Shown piece after piece: positions 52,737 to 61,170 of a DNA stretch of 64,000 nucleotides. The notes beneath the pieces are model-generated. The model worked only from the letters and a program-made list of their open reading frames with translations, had not been told where the DNA came from and made no database searches. Each line of letters opens with the position of its first letter. The stretch's first letter is position 1. Source of the stretch: Nocardia sp. NBC_00508 (lineage in GTDB: Bacteria > Actinomycetota > Actinomycetes > Mycobacteriales > Mycobacteriaceae); NCBI RefSeq assembly GCF_036346875.1, contig NZ_CP107852.1:6882001-6946000 (forward strand), in the 5' to 3' direction. Made by a program: the position numbers and the translations under genes.

Positions 52737-53414
52737 ATGATTGAGCGGTTGGACACTGTCAAGCGGCACACCTTGCGCGACCATGTCTTGGATGCGCTGC
52801 GTGCGGCGATCATCTCCGGTGAGCTCGAGCCCGGGGTGCTCTACTCGGCGCCGTGGCTGTCCGAGCGGTTCGGCGTCTCGCCGACGCCGGTGCGCGAGGC
52901 GATGCTGGATCTGGTCAAGCAGGGTTTGGTGACCTCGGTGCCGAACAAGGGCTTTCGCGTCACCGAGACCTCCGAGGAGGACCTCGATTCGATCGCCCGG
53001 ATCCGGATGCTGCTCGAACCGCCGAGCGTCCGCTCGATCATCGACGAGATCCCCGATTCCGATATCCCGGGTCTGCGCGCGCAGGCCGACAAAATTGTCG
53101 ACGCGGCCAAGCGCGGCGATCTGGTCGAGTACATCGACGCCGACCAGCGGTTCCACTTGATGCTGCTGGACTATTGCCACAATCCCCGGCTATCACAGAT
53201 CGTCAGTGACCTGCGCGCCCAGACTCGGCTGTTCGGCCTCGCCGCGCTCGTCGAGCGCGGCGAACTGGAGAAATCGGCGCAGGAGCACCACACGATCATC
53301 GACCTGATCGAACGTCGCCAAGGCGAGGAAGTCGAGCTCTTTCTACGCAAGCACATCGGACACGTGCGCGGCATCTGGGCCGCCGGGAACGCACCCGACG
53401 AACAGATCTCGTAG
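52737..53414 (+). CDS. GntR-family regulator with FCD domain
   Basis: The 225-residue protein has an N-terminal winged helix (HTLRDHVLDALRAAIISGELEPG, LSERFGVSPTPVREAMLDLVKQGLV) and an FCD ligand domain (DADQRFHLMLLDYC, EHHTIIDLIERRQGEEVELFLRKHIGHVRG) with the His and Asp residues that bind a metal in this family. The ATG at 52737 follows GGAG at 7 nt. It closes the hydroxyproline-type cluster, 49 nt after the permease, and is the best candidate to bind the inverted repeats at 43521-43611. Confidence 0.92.
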   Translation: MIERLDTVKRHTLRDHVLDALRAAIISGELEPGVLYSAPWLSERFGVSPTPVREAMLDLVKQGLVTSVPNKGFRVTETSEEDLDSIARIRMLLEPPSVRSIIDEIPDSDIPGLRAQADKIVDAAKRGDLVEYIDADQRFHLMLLDYCHNPRLSQIVSDLRAQTRLFGLAALVERGELEKSAQEHHTIIDLIERRQGEEVELFLRKHIGHVRGIWAAGNAPDEQIS

Positions 53415-53583
53415 CCACTCGGAAACGCGCGGGCGCTGAAGTGGCGGCGCGCCGGCCCAGGCCGATGCACTGGCCAAACGCCCAGCCGGGCACCGCACCG
53501 AGTCCGAACAAGCCGAACTGTGCGGCTGAGAAGAGGCACCGACACCGCGCGCCGCGGCGCGCATCCAATGGCGCGGCACCATC

Positions 53584-54129
53584 ACGCGATCGGCCGGACG
53601 GTGCGGTCGCTGCCGAGCCGGTCGAGCTGGTAACGCAGCGCATCGACCCCGGCCGGCGAGGTCTCCTCGCTGAGGCCGACCAGCACCAGCCCGTCTGCAG
53701 CATAACGTCACCGCCCTCGATCGTGCCTGCATCGAGGTCGGCGACCCGCTCGATGCGCTCCACCAGGCACCGAACTCCCGCGAACTCCCCTTGCCGCCGC
53801 CGCGAATGCAACCGGGACACCACGAAAACATCGTCGATGACGAACCGATATCGCGCGTGTAGTGCTGGCCGTAGGAGCCCGGCACCTGCTCGGCGAGCAC
53901 CACTTCCACACCGCGGCCGCGCAGGAGATCAATGAAGCGGTGCTGCTGCGCGCGCACGTTCGGGCGAATACGGCGCCCACCGGCTGGTCTCGCGCTGCCG
54001 CGCCAGCACCGGATCCAGCGGCCCGAACAGATCCAGCGTGACCGGCCCGGCGTGACGCATCACCACCGACCGCAGCTCCCCGAACTCGCTGTCCACCCCG
54101 ACCCGTCTCACCCGAACTCCTAACCCCAC
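53584..54129 (-). pseudogene. Amidinotransferase / dimethylargininase-type pseudogene
   Basis: Three minus frames together give one protein: VDSEFGELRSVVMRHAGPVT and RETSRWAPYSPERARA; then FIDLLRGRGVEVVLAEQVPG and SYGQHYTRDIG; then RQGEFAGVRCLVERIERVAD, LDAGTIEGGDVMLQT, and VLVGLSEETSPAGVDALRYQ. T-R-D-I-G and E-G-G-D-V are hallmark segments of the arginine deiminase/dimethylargininase fold. Indels near 53935, 53830 and 53690 break it, and the C-terminal part with the catalytic His and Cys is lost after 53584. The GTG at 54129 was its start. Confidence 0.75.
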
Positions 54130-54167
54130 ATCGCTGCCGCACCCTCGGATCCGCTGCGCATCGAAAT

Positions 54168-55427
54168 CTACGCCGTCCGTGTCCTGACGGAGGTCCCCTC
54201 GGCGCCCGCACCAGCACCGTCGTCATGTGGTGCTGCCTGGACGACACTGCGGGCCGAGGTCACGCCGACCAAGCGCAGCATCGGCGCTGTCATCGCCGTC
54301 GTCACCAGCGCCATCACCACCAACAGCGAATAGAGCGGCCCGGTGATGAGCCCCACGCTGAGCCCGACATTGAGGATCACCAGCTCGGTCAACCCGCGGG
54401 TGTTCAGCAACGCCGCAACTCCCGCCGCCGCGCGAGCCCCCAAGCCGACCATGCGCCCTACGGCGTACACGCTGCCGACCTTTCCCAGCACCGCGGCTGC
54501 CACAATGATCGCCAACTCGCCCAGCGCGGTCGCGTCGAGCGCGCCCAGGTCGACCGCCAGGCCCGCAACCACGAAAAACGCAGGCAACAGGACCGAGCTC
54601 AGCACCCGAGCGCCGGACTCGACCGCAGCGCGGCGCCCGCGCGGGAACACGAGCCCGAACGCGAAAGCCCCGAAGACCAAGTGCAGCCCGACCCACTCGG
54701 TGACCGCCCCCAGCAGCAATGCACCCCCGATGCCGACCACGATCATCGTCTGATCGGTGCCGAACGAGGCCAGCCGCATCAGCACCGGCCGCACCACCCA
54801 CCACGTCAGCCCGACCACCGGAATCAGGACCGCCCACCGCCACTGCCCGCCGATGACCGGGTTCGCGAAAGCCAGCACAACCGCCAGCGCCGACCACGCC
54901 AGCAGATCGACCACTGCGGCGCACGCAAGGCTGATCTGCCCAATCGGTGTGCGGATCAGCCTGTGATCGTGCAGGATCCGCGCCAGCACGGGAAACGCCG
55001 TGACCGCAAGAGCACAGCCGAGGAACAGCGCGAAGTACCGACCGTCCCCAATCCGGTGACGCGACAGCGCCACCGCCGCCAGCCCACAACCCAGCAGGAA
55101 CGGCACGGCGTAGGCGGCGGTCGACACCACCGGGATCGTGCGGCGCCGGCCCGAGAACACCGAACCGTCGAGTTCCAAGCCTGCCAGGAACATGAACACG
55201 GCGATGCCGACGCTGGCCAGCAGGCTCAGATATGAGCGGGCCTCATGCGGAAACAGCGCACCCGAGACAGCGGGGCCGAGTACCGTCGGGCCCGCCACGA
55301 TCCCAGCCGCAATCTCCCCGATCACCGCAGGCTGTCCGACCTTCTCCGCCAGCCACCCCGTCGCTCTCGCCGCCACCATGATGACGACAAGGTCGACGAA
55401 GACGACCACAACCTGACCACTCGACAT
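54168..55427 (-). CDS. CPA2-type cation:proton antiporter
   Basis: The 419-residue membrane protein has about twelve hydrophobic helices in the Na+/H+ exchanger fold: GQPAVIGEIAAGIVAGPTVLGP, GIAVFMFLAGLELD, CALAVTAFPVLARILHDHRL, CAAVVDLLAWSALAVVLAF (the conserved Asp pair region), and AALLNTRGLTELVILNVGLSVGLI. These are typical of KefB/antibiotic-associated CPA2 antiporters. ATG 55427 follows GAAGGGG; a longer frame to 55478 lacks a site. No C-terminal regulatory domain is present. It probably exchanges Na+ or K+ for protons. It may be co-transcribed with the amidinotransferase pseudogene. Confidence 0.92.
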   Translation of the reverse strand: MSSGQVVVVFVDLVVIMVAARATGWLAEKVGQPAVIGEIAAGIVAGPTVLGPAVSGALFPHEARSYLSLLASVGIAVFMFLAGLELDGSVFSGRRRTIPVVSTAAYAVPFLLGCGLAAVALSRHRIGDGRYFALFLGCALAVTAFPVLARILHDHRLIRTPIGQISLACAAVVDLLAWSALAVVLAFANPVIGGQWRWAVLIPVVGLTWWVVRPVLMRLASFGTDQTMIVVGIGGALLLGAVTEWVGLHLVFGAFAFGLVFPRGRRAAVESGARVLSSVLLPAFFVVAGLAVDLGALDATALGELAIIVAAAVLGKVGSVYAVGRMVGLGARAAAGVAALLNTRGLTELVILNVGLSVGLITGPLYSLLVVMALVTTAMTAPMLRLVGVTSARSVVQAAPHDDGAGAGAEGTSVRTRTA

Positions 55428-55680
55428 GCTCGACCCCTTCGCCGTGCCGCGACGGGCTGAAGCCCCGGCGCGGCACATCTATCCTCATACTTCGCCCGGA
55501 GAAGGTCTGTGGCGCCACGCAACTCGGACTCGGACGCCCACCCTAGCTGGGTGAGCAGGGCGGACATCGCGGCCATTCCACGCCCGGCCACCCCTGCTTC
55601 GCGACCTCACTCAACACGGCACCGTAGCCTCGGGCGACACCCGCGAGACCTCAGCACTACAGTCGTAGTCAGCGAGCACG

Positions 55681-56217
55681 TCACTCACCAGGTACCCGAA
55701 TGGCTGTGGCTGTGCCACGTCGTAGGTCAGCGGCTTGATCGGCGCCGGCCCCGGCGTTTTCCGATGCCAGGGCCGCATCGATGGCGCCGCACAGTTCATG
55801 GGTGATCAGCAGATGGCATTCCTGAATCGTCGAAATCGCCGCCGACTCGACGGGCACTACCTCGTCACACACTTTCGCCAGCGGGCTGCCGAAGGGGCCA
55901 GTTACCGCAAGAGTGAGCATTCCGAGACCGTTCGCCTCCACGGCCGCCGCGACGACATTGGCGCTGCGCCCGGAAGGGTAGAACGCCACCAGCACGTCGC
56001 CTTCGCGGCCATGCGCACGCACGTGTCGCGCGTACACTTCGTCGAACCCGTAGTCGTTGGCGATCGCGGTCACGACCGCGCAATCGGCAGCCAACGCCAA
56101 CGCTGGCAACGGACTTCGCTCGGACTCGAACCGGCCGACCAACTCGGCGACCAAGTGTTGCGACTGCGCCGCCGACCGGCCGTTACCGACCACCAAGACC
56201 CGCCCACCCTGCCCCAA
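55681..56217 (-). pseudogene. SIS-domain phosphoheptose isomerase (GmhA-like), 5'-truncated
   Basis: The frame opens GQGGRVLVVGNGRSAAQSQH and has LVAELVGRFESERSPLPALA, GREGDVLVAFYPSGRSANVV and TIQECHLLITHELCGAIDAAL. This is the sedoheptulose-7-phosphate isomerase fold, but it lacks the first 40 or so residues (the N-terminal helices). The family's S-T-S-G phosphate loop reads Y-P-S-G and G-N-G-G-S reads G-N-G-R-S. The only start is a TTG at 56217. Truncation and changed loops indicate loss of function. No other heptose genes are nearby. Confidence 0.65.
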
Positions 56218-56409
56218 CTGAATCCTCCCGGTATGTCAAAGTCTCCGGACTCACCGGGGTGATTCACCGCCTTGACCTCAAAACCTGTTGCGGTGCACGT
56301 GAATTGGGAATACCGCCGAAGCCGGGCCGTGTAGGCTGCGCAGCTACCGAACAGTGATCGGAAGTTGCCTCAGCCACGCACCCACGTCCAGACAACAGAA
56401 GAGCCACGC

Positions 56410-57537
56410 ATGACCAGATACGCGCATTTCGTCGGCAGCCTGCCCGCGAACCTGATGACCGGCGATCGCGCCGTGCTGCAATGGTTCGCCGAACACAGCG
56501 AGGGACGGCCCGTCACCGCGGTGCCCTGTGACCTCGACCCGGACTGGATCCTCGAGTATCTTCGTACGCGCCAGAAATATACCGACATCTTCGAAGTCGT
56601 CCACTCGGGTGAGTACACCGACTACAGCGACTTCCCCAGCTATGGCCTGCGGTCCGGCCGCACGTTGGAGCCGCAACATGTGTCGATGGACCGGGTCGAG
56701 CGTATCGGTGAAGTGGTCTCCGCGTTGGAATCGCTGCGGCGTGACCGGCCGGAGTTGGCCGAGGCGAAAGTCCAGATAAGCCAGCCCAACCCGCTGGACC
56801 TTGCCCTGTTCGTGTTCGCGGGCGCGGCGGTCTCCGCTGGGCTGCCCGTTGGGAAGGCTGTGCGGCGCTCCACTCTCGTCGTAGATGCGATCCGCCATCT
56901 GCCGGTGTTCACTGAAGCAGTGCTGCAGGAGATGACCGAAGTCATCGATCGGCACGGCGATCATGTTGTCTGGCAACTGGAGTCGCCCATCGCGCTGCTG
57001 AGCATGGTCAAAGCCGACCAACTGCATGCGCAGTGGTCGCTTGCCTGGCTTGTCGCGCGGCAGCTCGCCGGGTTTCTCGGCCGGATGCACGAGATCGGGG
57101 CGGAAACCATCGTGCACCTGTGCTACGGCGACTACCAGCACAAGAGCCTGCTGAGCCCACGCACTCTCGCACCCGCGGTGAAGCTACTCAATCAGACTGC
57201 ACAACTATTGAGCAAACAGGGGGCGCCACTGCCCCCGGTGCACATTCCGTGCGCTTACGGCACCGAACCGGCACCGCTGGACCCCCGCTTCTACGCACCC
57301 TTACGCAAGCTCAACCCGGAATGGCGGTTGATCGCTGGTGTCGTTTCGCCGGACTCTGCCGAGGACAGCGCCCGCGCGCTCGCTCTCTTCGAGAAGGCCG
57401 CAACCAGAACCGCGTACGGTGTCGCCACTGCCTGTGGACTCGGCCGTTGCAGTGTCGATTCCGCGCAAAAAGCGGCCGCGACCACCGTCGCGATAACCGA
57501 CACGGACGACATGCACCGCGAGAGTTTGCTCGAATAG
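56410..57537 (+). CDS. MetE/UROD-like barrel protein with a methionine-synthase zinc site
   Basis: The 375-residue protein starts MTRYAHFVGSLPANLMTGDR and resembles the catalytic barrel of cobalamin-independent methionine synthase. Zinc-ligand-like residues are His236 and Cys238 (IVHLCYGDY) and Cys342 in CGLGRCS, where MetE has H-x-C and C-G-L. It lacks the N-terminal MetE half and is about half MetE length. Such stand-alone proteins are seen near methyl-transfer or C1 reactions, but the substrate is unknown. The ATG at 56410 was chosen over an in-frame start at 56365. It precedes the halogenase by 366 nt on the same strand. Confidence 0.7.
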   Translation: MTRYAHFVGSLPANLMTGDRAVLQWFAEHSEGRPVTAVPCDLDPDWILEYLRTRQKYTDIFEVVHSGEYTDYSDFPSYGLRSGRTLEPQHVSMDRVERIGEVVSALESLRRDRPELAEAKVQISQPNPLDLALFVFAGAAVSAGLPVGKAVRRSTLVVDAIRHLPVFTEAVLQEMTEVIDRHGDHVVWQLESPIALLSMVKADQLHAQWSLAWLVARQLAGFLGRMHEIGAETIVHLCYGDYQHKSLLSPRTLAPAVKLLNQTAQLLSKQGAPLPPVHIPCAYGTEPAPLDPRFYAPLRKLNPEWRLIAGVVSPDSAEDSARALALFEKAATRTAYGVATACGLGRCSVDSAQKAAATTVAITDTDDMHRESLLE

Positions 57538-57903
57538 CTTGCAGCGCAACGTCTTAGGTAGCCTGCCTGCTTCCGCCAGCCATCAGGCGACCGCATCGAA
57601 GTCCGTGAGCCTTGTGTGAGAACCGTTTCCGACGTTCACCCGCCGCAAATTCTCACCATCGAGGCGGTGCGACGAGCGATGGAAGCCCGCCTGCATGTCG
57701 CTATACCCCTGGCTGACAACCATTTTCACGTTTCGTACCGCATGAAAGGGTATCCTTTGCTACAGTAGACATCGTGTTCCGCTCCGGTCTGGCTAACCAG
57801 CGGCAACACTTACTCCGGGTTTGCCTACGGCCGTGGCCCCGGAGTCGGTCCGGTTTCCGGTGCGGGCGCACTATCCGTTATCAGCAGTTCCAGGGAGTTT
57901 GCT
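57538..57903 (+). promoter_or_regulatory. Halogenase upstream region with an AAAGG/CCTTT palindrome at the promoter
   Basis: There is no gene here. AAAGG-GTAT-CCTTT (57745-57758) lies directly before a -10-like TACAGT (57761-57766), about 140 nt before the halogenase start, leaving a long 5' leader. The palindrome overlaps the expected polymerase footprint and could be an operator. The local dip in GC supports a regulatory segment. Confidence 0.45.
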
Positions 57904-59394
57904 ATGGGGTACAATCCGCATGTTCTGGTAATAGGTGGAGGCCCAGCCGGTTCGACCACGGCAGCCCTGCTCGCGCGAGCAGGCATCCGCGTGACCCTTC
58001 TGGAAAAGGAGAGATTCCCGCGATATCACATCGGGGAGTCACTGCTTGCGTCGTGCTTGTCGACACTGCGCCTGTCCGGCGCCTATGACGAGGTTGCCGC
58101 GCACGGCTTCCAGGTCAAGCGTGGCGGGGTCTTTCTGTGGCAGGCCGATACCTGGCTGTTGGACTGGTCTCGGCTCGTGGACGCGGACGCTTGGTCATGG
58201 CAGGTCGACCGCGCGGCGTTCGACGACATCCTCCTGCGTAACGCGGCAAAACAGGGCGCCGAGATAATCGAGCAGGCCACCGTGACAAATGTGGTGTTCG
58301 ACGGCGACCGTCCCACCGCCGTCGAATGGACCGGCCCCGATGACGATCAGACTCGGACCACCGAATTCGACTTCCTCGTCGACGCCTCGGGACGCGCGGG
58401 CTTGCTTGCCAAGCGGCATTTCGATATGCGCCGGCAGCACAAGGCCTTCCGGAACACCGCCATCTGGTCGTACTGGACAGGCGCCCGCTTGCATCCGGAC
58501 AGCCCGGAAGGCGCGATCAACGTCGTTTCGACCCCCGAAGGCGGCTGGATCTGGCACATCCCTCTTTCGGACGGCCGCTTCAGCGTCGGCTATGTGATTT
58601 CCAAGCGCCAGTTCCTCGCGAAGCGTCGTGAGCACGAATCACTGGAGTCGTACTATCTCGATGTCATCCGCAGCAGTGCCCAGCTGAGCGAGTTGCTCGA
58701 GGGAGCACAGCAGGTCGACAGCGTCCGGGCGGAGCAGGATTACTCCTATGTCGCCGATCGGTTCTACGGTCCGGGTTACGCCATTGTCGGTGACGCGGCA
58801 TGCTTCCTCGATCCGTTGTTGTCCACTGGCGTGCATTTGGCGACCTACGGAGCGCTGACCGCATCGGCGGCGATTGCGACCACCTTGCGGGGCGAGATGA
58901 GCGAGTCCGAGGCCCTGGGGTTCTTCGACTACACCTATCGGCGGGCGTACTGGCGATTCCTGGTCCTGGTTTCGCGGATGTATGAGCAGTACGTCGGGTC
59001 CGAGGAATATTTCACGCATGCCAGCAGCCTCACCGAGGCACATGAGGGCGATACCCCGCAGGAGTCGTTCACCAGGATCATGGCGGGACTGACCGATGTG
59101 GACGAGTCGTCGGGAGAACAGCAGCGCACCGATACCGACACCATCGTCACCGAGGCCGAACTCCTCGCCGAGGAGCCAGCCGAGGTAAACATCAAATACA
59201 TGGGCCACTTGGACATGTCCCCGGTGTGGAACATCTGGCGCGATCCGCTCGGGGCGGACACTGTCATGGGCGAGGTGCGTATCACGACCGAACCAGCACT
59301 CGGCCTGACCAGCAACCCCCGCACCGACGCGGAGATGGAGGCCATAGTTCGCCCGTTCATTCCACCGAAGGGCACCGACGTCACCACAGCGTAG
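57904..59394 (+). CDS. FAD-dependent halogenase (phenol/pyrrole-type)
   Basis: The 496-residue flavoprotein has GGGPAGS (11-17), GESLL (45-48 region), Lys72 in FQVKRGG (69-75), the halogenase motif W-x-W-x-I-P at 215-220 (WIWHIP), and GDAACFLDPLLSTGVH (296-311). Lys72 corresponds to the lysine essential for hypochlorous-acid chemistry in these enzymes, and W-x-W-x-I-P separates halogenases from monooxygenases. F-x-V-K-x-G-G matches the phenolic/carrier-bound subclass rather than Trp halogenases. It would chlorinate or brominate an aromatic substrate. The following chorismate-lyase-like gene suggests 4-hydroxybenzoate or a derivative. It could still be an oxygenase-like homologue. Confidence 0.82.
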   Translation: MGYNPHVLVIGGGPAGSTTAALLARAGIRVTLLEKERFPRYHIGESLLASCLSTLRLSGAYDEVAAHGFQVKRGGVFLWQADTWLLDWSRLVDADAWSWQVDRAAFDDILLRNAAKQGAEIIEQATVTNVVFDGDRPTAVEWTGPDDDQTRTTEFDFLVDASGRAGLLAKRHFDMRRQHKAFRNTAIWSYWTGARLHPDSPEGAINVVSTPEGGWIWHIPLSDGRFSVGYVISKRQFLAKRREHESLESYYLDVIRSSAQLSELLEGAQQVDSVRAEQDYSYVADRFYGPGYAIVGDAACFLDPLLSTGVHLATYGALTASAAIATTLRGEMSESEALGFFDYTYRRAYWRFLVLVSRMYEQYVGSEEYFTHASSLTEAHEGDTPQESFTRIMAGLTDVDESSGEQQRTDTDTIVTEAELLAEEPAEVNIKYMGHLDMSPVWNIWRDPLGADTVMGEVRITTEPALGLTSNPRTDAEMEAIVRPFIPPKGTDVTTA

Positions 59395-59449
59395 TCACCG
59401 GCTTCCGACACGGATTTCCCGTGAAAATCACTGCGCGGAGCCGACAATT

Positions 59450-60094
59450 GTGACGATCACTCGCTCCGTCCCCGAGCCACCGGGCGAGGCATCGCCCGGT
59501 GGCTCGGGCTTCCGGATGAACAGAGACGAGATCGGGCGGTTCGGCCATCCGCTCACCAGGATGCTACTGGCCAGCGACGGCTCCACAATGCCGGTACTCG
59601 AGGCAATACTCAGGACGGACCTCCAGGTTCATGTGCTCCGTCAAGACCATATGGCAGCCAGTCGGCTGCCTACCACTGTCACCGATGCATTGCAGGTGTC
59701 CGGTGCCGACCGCATCATCGTCCGCCGCTCATGCCTGATCAATTCCGACATGGTGGCCGTATCCGCCAACTATGTCGTCATCGTCCCCGGGCCCGCGGCC
59801 GCCTATGGAGTTGACGATGTCCAGATGCCGATCGGTTACGCCTTGATTTCTCGTGGAGTATCCCAACGTCGTCACATACTGCGGGCAGGCTTGACGAGAT
59901 GGCCGGATGGCCGCCTCTGTGCAGCAAAGGCATACGTCATCGTGATCGTCGATCGGCCGATCTGCTATATCCGGGAATCCTTCAATCCCAACGTCATTCC
60001 ACCGGACTACTTTCACACCGCCGACAGCGATCTGCAGTGGGCTGACGAGCCGGAACATGTGGAATCGGGACCCGACCTACGGCAGCACGACTAG
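59450..60094 (+). CDS. Chorismate pyruvate-lyase-like protein
   Basis: The 214-residue protein carries HPLTRMLLASDGSTMPVLEA, LQVHVLRQDH, DRIIVRRSCLINSDMVAVSA and IGYALISRGVSQRRHILRAG. These match the Chor_lyase/DUF98 family (4-hydroxybenzoate synthase fold) found in actinobacteria. Family members make 4-hydroxybenzoate from chorismate or bind similar ligands. The GTG at 59450 has GGAG upstream. An ATG at 59516 would remove a 22-residue leader containing a strong RNA hairpin. Its TAG stop is part of the CTAG target site of the adjacent transposon. With the halogenase 55 nt upstream it may form an operon making a halogenated hydroxybenzoate. Confidence 0.75.
   Translation: MTITRSVPEPPGEASPGGSGFRMNRDEIGRFGHPLTRMLLASDGSTMPVLEAILRTDLQVHVLRQDHMAASRLPTTVTDALQVSGADRIIVRRSCLINSDMVAVSANYVVIVPGPAAAYGVDDVQMPIGYALISRGVSQRRHILRAGLTRWPDGRLCAAKAYVIVIVDRPICYIRESFNPNVIPPDYFHTADSDLQWADEPEHVESGPDLRQHD
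59471..59508 (+). terminator. Strong 17-bp hairpin between halogenase and lyase core
   Basis: CCCGAGCCACCGGGCGA and its exact complement flank a GGCA loop (59471-59487 and 59492-59508). The stem is perfect and GC-rich with no U-tract, as for many actinobacterial terminators. It lies 76 nt after the halogenase stop. It is inside the lyase gene if translation starts at 59450, or just upstream if it starts at 59516. Confidence 0.6.
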
Positions 60095-60140
60095 GCAGTG
60101 TCTCCCAATAGATTTCGCGGCGCTTGCGCGGCCAATCGAT

Positions 60141-60659
60141 TCACTGGATCGCCTCGTCGGCGAGGCGTTGCAGGTAGCTGGCGAATTGGCTGCGGTCGTG
60201 TTCGTTCCACGCCGCGGTGAGCTGGTCGAAGCAGCGGCGTTGCCAGTCGTGGGATGCAGTCAGCAGCTCGTGTCCGCTGTCGGTGAGTTGAACGACGACG
60301 CGGCGACGGTCGTGGGTGGAGTCGCCGCGGGCAAGGTATCCGGCCGCGACGGCGTCACGCACCATGCGGCTGGCGCCGGAGTGGTCGAGACCGAGCTGCT
60401 CGGCAACATCGGTGACTGCCGCTTCCTCACCTGTCCGTAGCACGGCGGCGACGGCTTCTACGACCTGAATGTGCTGCACCCGCCGCAGCTCTCCATCCGG
60501 TTCCCGGGTTACTCGCGTGAGTGCCTGGTTGCTCCAGCGGCGTGACCAGAAACGGACCAGCCGAAACAGGGCCGGGCCACCGTCGACCGTGTTGCCGACC
60601 GCGGCGGTGTCGGCCGTGGCCGAGGTGCTTCGAGTGTCACGTGTGCCCACCCTCGACAT
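60141..60659 (-). CDS. MarR-family transcriptional regulator (within the IS5-type element)
   Basis: The 172-residue protein has the MarR pattern LRRVQHIQVVEAVAAVLRTG, then the HTH AVTDVAEQLGLDHSGASRMVRDAVAAGYLAR, the wing DSTHDRRRVVVQLTDSGHEL, and C-terminal helices. The ATG at 60659 adjoins the operator palindromes; the longer open frame crosses the VOC gene. It is divergent from the VOC gene, 78 nt apart, and lies inside the terminal repeats of the IS5-type element. It probably represses both genes. Confidence 0.9.
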   Translation of the reverse strand: MSRVGTRDTRSTSATADTAAVGNTVDGGPALFRLVRFWSRRWSNQALTRVTREPDGELRRVQHIQVVEAVAAVLRTGEEAAVTDVAEQLGLDHSGASRMVRDAVAAGYLARGDSTHDRRRVVVQLTDSGHELLTASHDWQRRCFDQLTAAWNEHDRSQFASYLQRLADEAIQ

Positions 60660-60661
60660 TG

Positions 60662-60699
60662 TATGCGATACGCACCTATATTTGTATGCGTATCGCATA
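60662..60699. promoter_or_regulatory. TATGCG/CGCATA operators between MarR and VOC genes
   Basis: TATGCGATACGCA (60662-60674) is inverted as TGCGTATCGCATA (60687-60699). Each arm is itself a palindrome (TGCG-ATA-CGCA and TATGCG-TAT-CGCATA). The pair starts 2 nt from the MarR start codon, so binding would cover both divergent promoters. Confidence 0.75.
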
Positions 60700-60737
60700 T
60701 AAATGACCTTTCGGGGTCCACGACAAAGGAGGCAGCG

Positions 60738-61109
60738 ATGTCCATCGTTCTCAATCACACGATCGTTCCGACGACCGACAAGCAGGCCGCGGCAACGTTT
60801 TTCGCCGAACTGATGGGGCTGGTGGTATCCGCTCCAACCGGGCCGTTCGTGCCTGTGCGAGTCAACGACGATCTGACGTTCGACTTCGACGACCGCGGGC
60901 GGGTCGAGCCTGGTCATTACGCCTTCCTCATTGATGACGACACCTTCGATGCCGTACTGGGGAGGCTGGCGAAATGGCCTGCCGTGGAGTACGGCTCCGG
61001 CCCGGAACACGAGTGGGACCGGCAGATCAACCACCTGGCCGGCGGGCGCGGCGTCTACGTTCGCGAGCCCGGCGGCCACAGCTACGAGCTGTTCACCGTC
61101 GTTCCCTGA
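60738..61109 (+). CDS. VOC-family protein (cargo gene)
   Basis: The 123-residue protein has the VOC fold: LNHTIVPTTDKQAAATFFAE, LMGLVVSAPTGPFVPVRVND, GHYAFLIDDDTFDAVLGRLA and GGRGVYVREPGGHSYELFTV. The E-P-x-G-H-x-x-E-L motif with the preceding His (LNHTIV) could bind a metal. AAAGGAGG precedes the ATG. It is the second MarR-controlled VOC gene in this window and is not closely similar to the one at 39814. Likely a detoxification or ligand-binding role; substrate unknown. Confidence 0.9.
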   Translation: MSIVLNHTIVPTTDKQAAATFFAELMGLVVSAPTGPFVPVRVNDDLTFDFDDRGRVEPGHYAFLIDDDTFDAVLGRLAKWPAVEYGSGPEHEWDRQINHLAGGRGVYVREPGGHSYELFTVVP

Positions 61110-61170
61110 GCCACACAGTCGAAGACGGGATTTCTGCGGGTGGCATCGAGAAGATGACGGAAGGTTCAGC

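Noticed and set aside
60931..61170. N-terminal extension of the IS5 transposase frame into the VOC gene
   Set aside because: It overlaps the VOC coding region in another frame; the GTG at 61171 has GGAAGG and begins the family N-terminus.
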